A stretch of 64,000 bases of DNA from positions 1,178,001-1,242,000 of the forward strand of contig NZ_CP121662.1 of assembly GCF_029714285.1 (NCBI RefSeq), in the 5' to 3' direction. The notes under the pieces are model-generated. The model had not been told where the DNA came from. It made no database searches and saw nothing but the letters and a program-made list of their open reading frames with translations. Origin of the DNA: Rhizobium sp. CB3090 (GTDB lineage: Bacteria > Pseudomonadota > Alphaproteobacteria > Rhizobiales > Rhizobiaceae). The translations under genes were made by a program, and so were the position numbers. This document shows, piece after piece, positions 1 to 8,889 of this stretch (its first letter is position 1; the number at the start of each line of letters is the position of its first letter).

Positions 1-493
1 GCCAGCGCTCGTTGAGGCGCCAAGTCGCGTCTTCTTCCAGCGCGTTGTCCGTCAGGACCGACTTCGAACGGTACAACCGCTCCATCGCCTGCCTGGATGC
101 GGGATCGGTCGGCAGCGCGGTGATGACCAGATCGATGTCGACATAGGACAGTTCGATCCCGAACGACCGTCCTTGCGGGCGCCATTTCCCTGGATAATGG
201 CGCTCCAGGAAGGGAACGAATTTGTCCATCGCCTGCTGTGGCGTCGTCTCATGGTAATCGATGTCAGTGACCACGACGATATCGACGTCGGGCCGCTTGT
301 CTCCGGTCGGACGAATGGCGGTCGAACGGCGAATGCTTCCTTGCAGGAAGGTGGCGACCACGATTGCATTCAAGTCTCTGTCGGCCGACAGTCGTGACCG
401 GAGCGTGTTCGCTCCTGCCTTCCAATCTTCCTTTTGCCTGTCCGTAGGGCGGATGTCGCGGAGGAATTCAGTGAATTGCGCTTTAAGTTCCAT
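1..493 (-). CDS. CD-NTase (cGAS/DncV-like nucleotidyltransferase), partial
   Basis: CBASS signalling enzyme that would make a cyclic oligonucleotide on phage infection; the exact product cannot be told from this part. The first 164 residues are visible and the gene runs off the left edge. The nucleotidyltransferase signature is complete: the motif QGSIRRSTAIRP carries G52-S53, then the metal-binding pair DVD at 69-71, and a third acidic site VDID at 118-121. The ATG lies 2 bases after the stop of the SAVED-domain gene upstream, so the two are almost certainly co-transcribed. The SAVED neighbour makes CBASS far likelier than a housekeeping nucleotidyltransferase. The CD-NTase clade and any Cap2/Cap3 accessory genes lie outside the window. 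Confidence 0.85.
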   Translation of the reverse strand, partial: MELKAQFTEFLRDIRPTDRQKEDWKAGANTLRSRLSADRDLNAIVVATFLQGSIRRSTAIRPTGDKRPDVDIVVVTDIDYHETTPQQAMDKFVPFLERHYPGKWRPQGRSFGIELSYVDIDLVITALPTDPASRQAMERLYRSKSVLTDNALEEDATWRLNERW

Positions 494-495
494 AC

Positions 496-1998
496 TCAAC
501 CAATCCTGAAAGAGGGGTGGTAGCTACCGTCTACGGCACCCTTGAAGTCGAACTCGTACAATGTGACTGGCCCTATCGCGTCGCGATGCTGACCCATGAA
601 AAATGTGAAGGCATTCGGCGCGGAGATGAAGAAATGCCGCCTTGATCCGAAGGCTGGGCGGAGAGCCTTCACCGCAGCCGCGATCTGATCTGCAAGGTCG
701 GCCGCGTGTTCACCCCCAGCCAGGGACTTCTGGCTGGCACCGTTCGCTGCGACGACATGAAGAATCCGGCCGACGCTCTGAACACGCGCCTTCACATAGG
801 CCTCAACATCATCCATGGCGTTCCGAGAAAGGCTCACGACTACCGCAATATCGTCTCCGTCGCCGACCTGTATGACTTCTGTCGTCGCCGGCTGTCCGCT
901 CTTGCCGTCGTCCGAACGCCAGACGGATGTAGGGCCTCGACCCTTCTGATTGAGTTCGACGTGCGTGGTCGTCTTGAAGCCGAGCATGGCTCCGGCAAGG
1001 AAGGCGACTGAGGAGTGAGTGTCGAGAAACAGTCGGATATTCTTGTCGGTCTTACGCACACGCGTGAGGAAGTCTTCTACTGCGGACCTGACTTCCGTGT
1101 TCCAGTCAGCACCTGCCTGGAGGTGGCGGACGTCGAACATGTGAAGAAGCGACAAGGTGTTCTCGGAGGTGGCATCGAGGTAGTCTGTTGGGCCATCGCT
1201 GAACGACCTTATGGAAATGTTCTTTCGATCTTCCGGCTGAGTGGATTTGATCCAGCCCTGTTCGATGCAAAGCTCCTCGAAGGCCTCCCTGGTTAGCACA
1301 TTGCGCTCGGTCGCCTTGAGCGCACGGGCCGCGCCGTCGAACTTGAACTCGAGACTGTTTCCTCCGGTCGACAGGCCCACTACCTGGAACCGAAGATCCA
1401 CGTCCTCCCGCATGTCTTGCAGAGAATGGTAGCCCTCCATGATATGGAAGGTATCGAGGATCGCGAAGAGTTCCTCGTCAGTATCGAGCTTGAGATGCTC
1501 TCGCCAGAGCTTGCGGACCTCACCCATCTCGCTTCTCTCGGTTTTGCCGACGGCGAGTTTCTCCAGGTCCAGAGACTTGTCGGCTGTCTTGAGGAGCTTC
1601 GACAGTGGATCATCATCTCGTACACGGTCGGTCGTAACCAGCGTGAACGTGGAACGGGGAGGGGCTTTGTCGACAGCCTCCTTCAACCGTTCCAAGATCG
1701 AGAATGCTGTAGCGCCGATGAATTCAGGCTCAACCAGATCCTTGAAGCCGAACCGTCCAGCCTGATTGACGTGGAACTTCACTTGATGGTGAGCGGTCTC
1801 GACCCTGAACGAACGACGCCCAGCCTGACCCGGATTGTAGCGCACGACGACATCGTCGAAGCCCTTCGGACCGTCCGCCTCATATGAGACCTCGACAACA
1901 TGTGCCTTCTCCGGATCGCGTAGACCCGAAGCATGTATCCAAAAGAACCGGGCCTGGTAGTCGTGCCCATCCCAGTTCGCAATTACCGCGTCGGCCAT
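496..1998 (-). CDS. CBASS effector, Cap4-like nuclease fused to SAVED domain
   Basis: 500-residue predicted effector that binds the second messenger of the neighbouring CD-NTase. The C-terminal half (about 281-500) reads as a SAVED sensor: RRHFFISAPNAFTFFMGQH (453-471) followed by GPVTLYEFDF matches the family's hydrophobic strand, APxAxxFxxG loop and YEFDF ending. The N-terminal 110 residues contain GHDYQARFFW (11-20), acidic residues E36/E40, FDD (47-49) and HQVK (71-74), the order expected for a PD-(D/E)xK nuclease of the DUF4297 type found in Cap4. Total length fits Cap4. Start ATG is preceded by AGGTGAAAGGGC. Known Cap4 proteins degrade DNA when ligand binds; activity here is inferred. 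The SAVED call is firmer than the nuclease call. Confidence 0.8.
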   Translation of the reverse strand: MADAVIANWDGHDYQARFFWIHASGLRDPEKAHVVEVSYEADGPKGFDDVVVRYNPGQAGRRSFRVETAHHQVKFHVNQAGRFGFKDLVEPEFIGATAFSILERLKEAVDKAPPRSTFTLVTTDRVRDDDPLSKLLKTADKSLDLEKLAVGKTERSEMGEVRKLWREHLKLDTDEELFAILDTFHIMEGYHSLQDMREDVDLRFQVVGLSTGGNSLEFKFDGAARALKATERNVLTREAFEELCIEQGWIKSTQPEDRKNISIRSFSDGPTDYLDATSENTLSLLHMFDVRHLQAGADWNTEVRSAVEDFLTRVRKTDKNIRLFLDTHSSVAFLAGAMLGFKTTTHVELNQKGRGPTSVWRSDDGKSGQPATTEVIQVGDGDDIAVVVSLSRNAMDDVEAYVKARVQSVGRILHVVAANGASQKSLAGGEHAADLADQIAAAVKALRPAFGSRRHFFISAPNAFTFFMGQHRDAIGPVTLYEFDFKGAVDGSYHPSFRIG

Positions 1999-2042
1999 GC
2001 CCTTTCACCTGTCATAGTTGATTCCTGTTTTGTTCCTTGAGG

Positions 2043-2072
2043 CATTTCCGGGCACTGAAGTGCCCGGAAATG
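2043..2072 (-). promoter_or_regulatory. Perfect 13-bp inverted repeat ahead of the CBASS genes
   Basis: CATTTCCGGGCAC, a 4-base spacer, then its exact reverse complement. It lies 45-74 bases upstream of the effector start codon, in the leader or promoter of the CBASS operon. It has no T-run on either strand, so it is not a standard terminator. It could be an operator for a repressor or an mRNA hairpin. Confidence 0.6.
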
Positions 2073-2231
2073 TGTCTGCTTGTCCGCCAAAAAGGTCGCT
2101 CTAGTGACATCAGGATCGCGCAATGACAACCTAGTGGCGCGCTACACTCCGCCATGGATCACGTCGCTTCTTCCTTCCAGGCCTTAGTTTCGAAGGCTCT
2201 CACTTTCGAAAATTCATGCCTTCAACTGGTG

Positions 2232-2263
2232 AACGACCCTTCTTCGGGAGGGTCGTTTTCTTT
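2232..2263 (+). terminator. Rho-independent terminator with no annotated gene upstream
   Basis: Arms AACGACCCT and AGGGTCGTT with an 8-base loop containing TTCGGG, followed by TTTTCTTT on the plus strand. No plus-strand coding region precedes it. Another small hairpin (TTTCGAA/TTCGAAA, about 2188-2211) lies just before, so a small RNA between about 2090 and 2263 is possible. Confidence 0.6.
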
Positions 2264-2367
2264 AAGTAATTGCGCACATTAGATAATCAGCGTGCCCTAA
2301 TGTGGCGCAGTGTCAAACCCAATGGCACGACACAACAACTAGCGACGCCAGAACCGCTCTCGTTATC

Positions 2368-2406
2368 GGTTGTCACGCCGCAAGTGTCGCATTTCTTGCA
2401 GGTGCC
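2368..2406 (-). pseudogene. Displaced, diverged copy of the nrdJ C-terminal zinc-ribbon codons
   Basis: Read on the minus strand these bases encode GTCKKCDTCGVTT, nearly the same as [13 protein letters not shown] at the end of the intact nrdJ about 200 bases upstream. The DNA match is roughly 85 % over 30 bases with differences mainly at third positions. The fragment has no start codon, an in-frame stop not far upstream, and unrelated sequence after it. It looks like the original 3' end of an nrdJ gene left behind when a mobile element integrated and supplied a new end. Confidence 0.6.
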
Positions 2407-2463
2407 GTAGCTGGACAGTTCACTTGAACCCGCTTCGCGCAGACATATTCAGTTTCATCCCAA

Positions 2464-2490
2464 CCAGGCGCCGAAGCGCCTGGACTTTTT
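2464..2490 (+). terminator. Hairpin with plus-strand T-run in the junction
   Basis: Arms CCAGGCGC and GCGCCTGG with a CGAA loop, followed by ACTTTTT on the plus strand. It lies 80 bases after the nrdJ stop but its T-run has the wrong polarity for nrdJ; on the minus strand the stem is followed only by TTGGG. It may still help end nrdJ transcription, or it may belong to an unannotated plus-strand transcript. Confidence 0.5.
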
Positions 2491-2570
2491 CCGTGAAGCG
2501 TTTGCGACATGTTTCACGTCAAAACGACAAACTTCGTGTCATCGTACAGCCTGTCGACCGGGCTGAACGC

Positions 2571-5500
2571 TTAGCTGCACCCGCTCGTCGCGCCGCACGT
2601 GTCGCACTTCTCGCAAGTCCCATTCCGGACCATCGTGAAGTTCTGGCATTCCGTGCACATGTTGCCCGTGTAGCCCTGCATGATGGAGCGGGCGCGGCGT
2701 TCGGATTCCAGTTTCTTGGCTTCCGACTTCGCCGTTGCCACGTCATCTGCTGCCTTGTCGGTGAAGAGGGCAGTAGAGGCTTCGGCGGTTTCGTTTGCCA
2801 GTTCCTCGGCGATCTCTTCGGCCAGCTCCTTGGCGCGTTCCTCATAGTCGCGCTTGAAGGCGACGACTTCCGAGGTGGAGATGGCGCCGGCCGGTTCGAG
2901 CTTGCGCGCGGTGTTGCCGGCGATGGAGGTGATTGTCGCACCGGAAGAGGCCCGCGCTGGGGCTGCCGTTGCCGAACCCTTGACTTCGCCTGCCTGGCGT
3001 TCGCCTGACGTCGGCACCAGCGTCGGCTTGTAGCCGCGGGTCAGGCCCTTGGAGACGACATCCGCCTTGCCTTCCGATACGCCGCGTCCAAGCGCCGTAT
3101 TGTTGAAGTCCGAGGTGTCGACATGGGCGAGGTCGTGGCGGCCGAGATAGGAGATGGCGAGCTCACGGAACACGTAGTCGAGGATCGACGTGGCGTTCTT
3201 GATCGCGTCGTTGCCGGTGACGATGCCGGCCGGCTCGAACTTGGTGAAGGTGAAGGCATCGACATACTCTTCGAGCGGCACGCCGTATTGAAGGCCGAGC
3301 GAGACCGAGATTGCGAAGTTGTTGATGAAGGCGCGCAGCGCCGAACCTTCCTTGTTCATGTCGAGGAAGATTTCGCCGAGGCGGCCGTCGTCATATTCGC
3401 CGGTGCGCAGGAAAATGGTGTGTCCGCCGATCTTGGCCTTCTGGGTATAGCCCTTGCGGCGACCGGGAAGCTTTTCCTGGCTGCGGACAACCTTTTCGAT
3501 GACGCGTTCGATGATCTTCTCGGTGACGGTGACGGCCTGAGCGGCAGCCGGGGCCTGCAGCAGTTCTTCCACTGCATCCTCGTTATCGTCGTCGTCGATC
3601 AGCGAGGCATTCAGCGGCTGGCTGAGCTTGGAGCCGTCGCGATAAAGCGCGTTCGCCTTCAGGCCGAGCTTCCAGGACAGCATGTAGGCGTTCTTGCAAT
3701 CCTCGACGGTCGCTTCGTTCGCCATGTTGATCGTCTTGGAAATGGCGCCCGAGATGAAGGGCTGGGCGGCGGCCATCATGCGGATATGGCTTTCGACCGA
3801 GAGATAGCGCTTGCCGATCTTGCCGCAGGGATTGGCGCAATCGAAGACGGCGAGATGCTCGTTCTTCAGGAACGGTGCGCCTTCCAGCGTCATTGCACCG
3901 CAGACATGGATGTTGGCCGCTTCGATCTCCTTCTTGGAGAAGCCGAGATAGTCGAGCAGGTTGAAGCTGATATCGGCCAGTTGCTCGTCGGAAACCTTCA
4001 GCGTGCCCTTCAGGAAGTCGGCGCCAAGCGTCCACTGGTTGAAGACGAACTTGATGTCGAAGGCGCTCTTCAGCGCGGCATTGACGGCATCGACCTTCTC
4101 GGCGGTGAAGCCTTTGGCCTTCAGCGTCGAAGGATTGATGGCCGGCGCCTGGTTCAGGTTGCCGTGGCCGACGGCATAGGCCTCGATCTCGGCAATCTGG
4201 CTTTCGGAGTAGCCGAGTGCACGCAATGCTTCCGGAACGGCGCGGTTGATGATCTTGAAGTAGCCGCCGCCGGCAAGCTTCTTGAACTTCACCAACGCGA
4301 AGTCCGGTTCGATGCCGGTGGTGTCGCAATCCATGACGAGGCCGATCGTGCCGGTCGGCGCGATGACGGTTGCCTGAGCATTGCGGTAGCCATGCTGTTC
4401 ACCGAGGCTCAAGGCCTTGTCCCAGGCCGCCTTGGCATGGGCAACGAGATCCTGGTCCGGATTGTCGCTGTGGATCAGCGCCACCGGATTGACCGACAGG
4501 CTCTCATAGCCCGAGGTTTCGCCATAGGCGGCGCGGCGGTGATTGCGGATGACGCGCAGCATGTTTTCCCGGTTCGGCTTGAACATCGGGAAGGTCCCGA
4601 GTTCGGACGCCATTTCGGCCGAAGTGGCATAGGCGATGCCGGTCATGATCGCGGTCAGCGAGCCGGCGATGGCGCGGGCTTCGTCCGAGTCATAGGGAAT
4701 GCCGGAGGACATCAGCAGGCCGCCGATATTGGCATAGCCGAGGCCGAGCGTGCGGTATTCATAGGAGAGTTCGGCAATGCGGCGCGACGGGAACTGCGCC
4801 ATCATGACCGAGATTTCGAGGACGACGGTCCAAAGGCGAACGGCATGCTCGTAATCGCCGATATTGATGCGTTTCGTCGCCGCATCCTTGAAGGTCATTA
4901 GGTTCAGCGAAGCGAGGTTGCAGGCTGTGTCGTCGAGGAACATATATTCCGAGCACGGATTGGACGCGCGGATCGGGCCGGCGGCCGGGCTGGTGTGCCA
5001 GTCGTTCATCGTCGTGTTGAAGTGCAGGCCCGGATCGGCCGATGCCCAGGCGGCATAGGAGATGGATTCCCAGAGGTCGCGCGCCTTTACCGTTTTGATG
5101 ACCTTGCCGTCCTTGCGGGCGGTCAGGTTCCAGTCGCCATCCTTCTCGACGGCGCGCAGGAAGTCGTCCTTGATAGAGACGGAATTGTTGGAGTTCTGGC
5201 CGGAAACGGTGAGATAGGCTTCCGAATCCCAGTCCGTATCGTAGGTCTTGAATTCGAGATCCTTGTAGCCCTGGCGAGCGAACTGGATGACGCGTTGGAC
5301 GTAGTTTTCCGGAACCTGATCCTTCTTGGCGGCGCGGATTTCGCGCTTCAGGGCAGGGTTCTTGGCCGGGTCGAAGCAATCGTCATTGTCGCCCTCGCAA
5401 TTGACGGCAGCCTTCATGATCGCCTTCAGGTGCTTGGCGACGATCTTCGAACCGGTGACGAGGGCAGCAACCTTCTGCTCTTCCTTGACCTTCCAGTTGA

Positions 5501-6380
5501 TGTATTCCTCGATATCCGGATGGTCGATGTCGACGACGACCATCTTGGCGGCACGGCGCGTCGTGCCACCCGACTTGATGGCGCCGGCAGCGCGGTCACC
5601 GATCTTCAGGAAGCTCATCAGGCCGGAAGAGCGGCCGCCGCCGGAAAGCTTTTCGCCTTCGCCGCGCAGCATCGAGAAGTTCGAGCCGGTGCCGGAGCCG
5701 TATTTGAAGAGGCGCGCTTCACGGACCCAGAGGTCCATGATGCCGCCTTCGTTGACGAGATCGTCCTCGACCGACTGAATGAAGCAGGCATGCGGCTGCG
5801 GATGTTCGTAAGCCGACTTGGACTTGGTGAGCTTTCCGGTGAAGGGATCGACGTAGAAATGGCCCTGGCCGGGGCCGTCGATGCCGTAGGCCCAGTGCAT
5901 GCCGGTGTTGAACCACTGCGGCGAATTCGGCGCGACGCGTTGGGTGGCGAGCATATAGGCAAGCTCGTCGCGGAAAGCGGAAGCATCTTCCTCGGAGGAG
6001 AAATAGCCGCCCTTCCAGCCCCAATAGGTCCAGGTGCCGGCGAGACGGTCGAAGACCTGGCGCGCATCGGTTTCGGAGCCGGCCTGGCTTTCCTTCGGCA
6101 GATCCTTCAGCGCCGCATCATCGGGCACGGAGCGCCACAGGAAGGAAGGAACGTCGTTTTCCTCGACCTTCTTCAGCTTGGCGGGCACGCCGGCCTTGCG
6201 GAAATATTTCTGCGCCAAGATATCGGCGGCAACCTGCGAGAACTGCGCCGGCACGTCGATGTTTTCGAGGCGGAAGACGATCGAACCGTCAGGGTTCTTG
6301 ATTTCGCTCGTCGCCTTGCGGAATTCGATTTCCGCATAGGGTGACTGGCCGGCCTTCGTAAATCGACGTTCGATGCGCAT
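2571..6380 (-). CDS. nrdJ: Vitamin B12-dependent (class II) ribonucleotide reductase
   Basis: Reduces ribonucleotides to deoxyribonucleotides using adenosylcobalamin and needs no oxygen; in rhizobia it is the main source of dNTPs. The protein has 1269 residues, usual for this long rhizobial form. Visible marks are the active-site region [20 protein letters not shown] (about 474-493), a [19 protein letters not shown] segment (about 680-698), and a C-terminal zinc ribbon CTECQNF...[10 protein letters not shown] that carries the redox cysteines. I chose the ATG at 6380 (MRIERRFTK), preceded by GAGGTATGGGATC; an in-frame ATG 48 bases earlier has no good ribosome site. Tandem NrdR-box-like sites lie about 130-180 bases upstream. 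Monocistronic as far as can be seen. Confidence 0.97.
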   Translation of the reverse strand: MRIERRFTKAGQSPYAEIEFRKATSEIKNPDGSIVFRLENIDVPAQFSQVAADILAQKYFRKAGVPAKLKKVEENDVPSFLWRSVPDDAALKDLPKESQAGSETDARQVFDRLAGTWTYWGWKGGYFSSEEDASAFRDELAYMLATQRVAPNSPQWFNTGMHWAYGIDGPGQGHFYVDPFTGKLTKSKSAYEHPQPHACFIQSVEDDLVNEGGIMDLWVREARLFKYGSGTGSNFSMLRGEGEKLSGGGRSSGLMSFLKIGDRAAGAIKSGGTTRRAAKMVVVDIDHPDIEEYINWKVKEEQKVAALVTGSKIVAKHLKAIMKAAVNCEGDNDDCFDPAKNPALKREIRAAKKDQVPENYVQRVIQFARQGYKDLEFKTYDTDWDSEAYLTVSGQNSNNSVSIKDDFLRAVEKDGDWNLTARKDGKVIKTVKARDLWESISYAAWASADPGLHFNTTMNDWHTSPAAGPIRASNPCSEYMFLDDTACNLASLNLMTFKDAATKRINIGDYEHAVRLWTVVLEISVMMAQFPSRRIAELSYEYRTLGLGYANIGGLLMSSGIPYDSDEARAIAGSLTAIMTGIAYATSAEMASELGTFPMFKPNRENMLRVIRNHRRAAYGETSGYESLSVNPVALIHSDNPDQDLVAHAKAAWDKALSLGEQHGYRNAQATVIAPTGTIGLVMDCDTTGIEPDFALVKFKKLAGGGYFKIINRAVPEALRALGYSESQIAEIEAYAVGHGNLNQAPAINPSTLKAKGFTAEKVDAVNAALKSAFDIKFVFNQWTLGADFLKGTLKVSDEQLADISFNLLDYLGFSKKEIEAANIHVCGAMTLEGAPFLKNEHLAVFDCANPCGKIGKRYLSVESHIRMMAAAQPFISGAISKTINMANEATVEDCKNAYMLSWKLGLKANALYRDGSKLSQPLNASLIDDDDNEDAVEELLQAPAAAQAVTVTEKIIERVIEKVVRSQEKLPGRRKGYTQKAKIGGHTIFLRTGEYDDGRLGEIFLDMNKEGSALRAFINNFAISVSLGLQYGVPLEEYVDAFTFTKFEPAGIVTGNDAIKNATSILDYVFRELAISYLGRHDLAHVDTSDFNNTALGRGVSEGKADVVSKGLTRGYKPTLVPTSGERQAGEVKGSATAAPARASSGATITSIAGNTARKLEPAGAISTSEVVAFKRDYEERAKELAEEIAEELANETAEASTALFTDKAADDVATAKSEAKKLESERRARSIMQGYTGNMCTECQNFTMVRNGTCEKCDTCGATSGCS

Positions 6381-6510
6381 GATCCCATACCTCATTCGTT
6401 GGCGCCCGTCCTCGTAACGGAGGCGCAAAAATCCTGATCCGGCTTCGCGGTTTCAGCGCGCAGCCAGTGTTCAATCCGCTTCCTGACAGGAGGTGTCATC
6501 CGGAGATGAT

Positions 6511-6557
6511 TTCCTGTATCTTGTGGTGATGGTGGCTGTAAACACTAAATATAGTAT
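6511..6557. promoter_or_regulatory. Tandem NrdR boxes upstream of nrdJ
   Basis: Two 16-bp sites, a degenerate TTCCTGTATCTTGTGG (6511-6526) and a strong ACACTAAATATAGTAT (6542-6557). Their centres are exactly 31 bp apart, the three-turn spacing typical of paired boxes bound by NrdR, the ATP/dATP-sensing repressor of ribonucleotide reductase genes. They sit 131-177 bases upstream of the nrdJ start. NrdR itself is not in the window. Confidence 0.7.
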
Positions 6558-7039
6558 TAACAGCTTATTGCCGCCAGTCCCCGCATGTCTTTTTTTGGCA
6601 GCATCGATATCGGCACAAAAAGCCCCCGTGGCGCCATCAGTCATGATGTATCGCCCTGATTCCAAATCCGATTTCGAGTTAAGGACCAGCCCCCGTAATT
6701 TCGTCCGGTCCAGTCGCCGCCGCAACGTCAGTCATTAACTTTGAAAGACCCGATTCCGTCAAGGGGTGGTCTGCAACGGATTTTTAACCACAATATCTTG
6801 TGGGCTTGCCTGTGGAAATTGGGGAAACGCCAGGAGTCCCGAAGATTCAAGCGTTTGGCGGAAATTGCTCGCCTTTCGCGCGACCGCTTGCGAGCCGAAC
6901 GCTAGCCGCAACGGAAATAAACAAGACAATATTGTGACCGTGACTTAGAAACCATTGGCAGAGGGGCAAAAGCATGCAGCAACCCCTCATGATTCGCGCG
7001 GAAGGCCTTGAATCCCACGAAATCTTGGTATCTCGACAA
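6558..7039. other. Long non-coding stretch with an isolated NrdR-like site
   Basis: No convincing gene on either strand. At 6788-6803 there is a near-palindrome CCACAATATCTTGTGG that fits the NrdR-box pattern better than the weak member of the nrdJ pair, but no partner is seen 31 bp to either side. It is about 400 bases from the nrdJ start, so it may be distal, accidental, or belong to an unrecognised transcript. Confidence 0.4.
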
Positions 7040-7043
7040 CCAC

Positions 7044-7071
7044 TAAATATAGTGGGCGCCGAAGCGCCCAC
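7044..7071 (-). terminator. Terminator of the xanthine phosphoribosyltransferase gene
   Basis: On the minus strand the stem GTGGGCGC/GCGCCCAC with a TTCG loop is followed by TATATTTA, about 75 bases after the stop of the gene. The T-rich tail overlaps CCACTAAATATAGTGG (7040-7055), which also resembles an NrdR box. Confidence 0.65.
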
Positions 7072-7146
7072 CTCTATTGCTGATGCCTGTGTCCGGTTTT
7101 GGCACACCCGCAGAATCACAAGTGATTCGCGTGAACCCGTATGAGG

Positions 7147-7644
7147 TCAGCCGCGGTGACCCTTGGCGATCGGCTCCTGATAGGTGAAGCCCATGTCCCA
7201 GGGGAAGTAGATCCAGGTGTCCTGGCTGACCTCGGTGATGAAAGTGTCGATGGTCGGCACGCCCTTCGGCTTGGCGTAGACGCAGGCGAAATGTGCCTTT
7301 GGCAGGAGGGTGCGCACTTCGACCGCCGTTTTGCCGGTATCGGTCAAGTCGTCGATCACCAGCACGCCTTCGCCGCCGTTGGCCGCCAGCTCCGGCGCGA
7401 TACCCTTGAGCAGGTTCATTTCGCCCTGGCTCGAATAATCATGGTAGGAGGCGACACAGACGGTCTCGATCAGGCGGATATTCAGTTCGCGTGAGATGAT
7501 GGCGGCGGGAACGAGGCCGCCGCGGGTGATGCAGACGATTGCCTTGAACTCACGATTGAGTCCGGCAAGCCGCCAGGCAAGGGCGCGGGCATCGCGATGG
7601 AACTGATCCCAGGATACGGGAAAGGCTTTATCGGGGAGGGACAT
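7147..7644 (-). CDS. gpt: Xanthine(-guanine) phosphoribosyltransferase
   Basis: Purine salvage enzyme that joins xanthine or guanine to PRPP to give XMP or GMP. The 165-residue length and the type I PRPP-binding signature [14 protein letters not shown] (about 94-107) are characteristic, as is the early [16 protein letters not shown] segment that forms the PPi-binding loop. WDMGF near the C-terminus is typical of the Gpt branch rather than Hpt. The ATG at 7644 has only a weak GGAGCC-type ribosome site. It stands alone on the minus strand with its own terminator about 75 bases downstream. Confidence 0.93.
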   Translation of the reverse strand: MSLPDKAFPVSWDQFHRDARALAWRLAGLNREFKAIVCITRGGLVPAAIISRELNIRLIETVCVASYHDYSSQGEMNLLKGIAPELAANGGEGVLVIDDLTDTGKTAVEVRTLLPKAHFACVYAKPKGVPTIDTFITEVSQDTWIYFPWDMGFTYQEPIAKGHRG

Positions 7645-7931
7645 GGCTCAGAGGCTCCGGGAGCAGAAGATAATGACGCACCGGCGCTGCCGGCGACCCT
7701 GAGCAGACCCCGCGACGGGCGCGGACCACGGACCAAATCCTGAAACGCGATTCGCTGGCTCTCCGATCGAACATGCCCCTCCAAAACCGTTTTGGACTTA
7801 GGGACAATGCTTGACGAACCACGCGAATGGGTTCCCTGGCGGGAATTCTCTCATCGGTCGCTGCTTTCTGCTGGATTTGCGGGCAAAAGGCAAGAGCCGC
7901 AGCTTCACCGCCCGTCCGGCAGAGCCATGCG

Positions 7932-8774
7932 TCAGCGCGCCAGCAGCGTCATCGCCGTCATCGATTGCAGCAGCGTGCGCGTCGTGCCGCGGAAGATCAA
8001 TTGCCAGAGCCAGGAATGTGTATAGGCACCCATGACAAGCAGATCGATGCTATCGTCGGCGAGGCGGTTTTCGATGACCTGCGATGGCGTCTTGCCGCCA
8101 CAAGTCGCCGTTTCCAGTCTGGCGCGAATGCCATGGCGGACAAGCGTGGCCGTGATCTCTACGCCGGTCTCCCTGGGCGAATGCGTGGAACTGTCAGACG
8201 TGTCGACTGAAAAAACCTCCACGGAATCGGCAGTCTTCAGAAACGGTAGAGCATCGAAGGTGGCGCGAGCCGCTTCCTTCGACCCGTTCCAGGCAATCAG
8301 CACGCGCCGGATCGGCTTCGGCTCGGTAAAGATGTAGGGGATGAGCAGCACCGGACGACCGCTTTCGAACAGGAAGCTTTCGACATCGACATGCGAGTCG
8401 GAAGATTTGGATGGATCGGGCTGTACGGCAACGAGCAGATCGGCGCTGCGCGCCGTTTCCATCAGCGGCTCCGAACCATAGCCGACGGTGCTTGCGAAAT
8501 TGCGCCATTCATAGACGAGGCCCTCACGCTCCATTTTCGCGCGGAACAGCCGCTCGATGTCGACGGCCTGACTGTGCGCCATGTCCTGCAGAGCCTGTAC
8601 CGCGACCGGGTCGGGGATTTCCATCGGCGCCACCAGAGGCACGGCCGAGACGATTTCCGCATGCAGACCCACAATATGAGCGTCATGTTCCCGAGCGAAA
8701 GCGGCGGCGAAATCGACCGCCACACGCGTATTGTCGGGGGTATCGAGTATGACCAAAATGGTTTTATAGGGCAT
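7932..8774 (-). CDS. Tandem universal stress protein (UspA family)
   Basis: Cytoplasmic stress protein of 280 residues with two Usp folds. The first starts at MPYKTILVILDTPDN; the second starts near PIRRVLIAWNGSKEAARA (about 158-175) and ends with MGAYTHSWLWQLIFRGTTR, a version of the ATP-binding G-x2-G-x9-G(S/T) loop in which the glycines are only partly kept. I chose the ATG at 8774 because GGGAGAT lies at the right distance; an ATG five codons earlier has no such site. Rhizobial relatives respond to stationary phase or low oxygen, but no Fnr-type site was found here. Ligand unknown. Confidence 0.88.
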   Translation of the reverse strand: MPYKTILVILDTPDNTRVAVDFAAAFAREHDAHIVGLHAEIVSAVPLVAPMEIPDPVAVQALQDMAHSQAVDIERLFRAKMEREGLVYEWRNFASTVGYGSEPLMETARSADLLVAVQPDPSKSSDSHVDVESFLFESGRPVLLIPYIFTEPKPIRRVLIAWNGSKEAARATFDALPFLKTADSVEVFSVDTSDSSTHSPRETGVEITATLVRHGIRARLETATCGGKTPSQVIENRLADDSIDLLVMGAYTHSWLWQLIFRGTTRTLLQSMTAMTLLAR

Positions 8775-8889
8775 GACGTGATCTCCCATGAGGAAAGGTC
8801 CTATCGCTCCATTATATCAGTGTTCCGCCTGATAAGAATGCACCGATATAAGAGCGGTTCCCTCACGGGCTAAAAGCACTCGCTGAACG

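Noticed and set aside
3123..6344. Long plus-strand frames opposite nrdJ (592 and 449 residues)
   Set aside because: Shadow frames; nrdJ is intact and conserved over the same bases.
6381..6510. Cobalamin riboswitch ahead of nrdJ
   Set aside because: No B12-box-like GCCACTG or the expected multi-helix leader was found; the control seen is NrdR-like.
6471..6725. An 84-residue minus-strand frame upstream of nrdJ
   Set aside because: It covers the NrdR boxes, has no ribosome site and no recognisable content.
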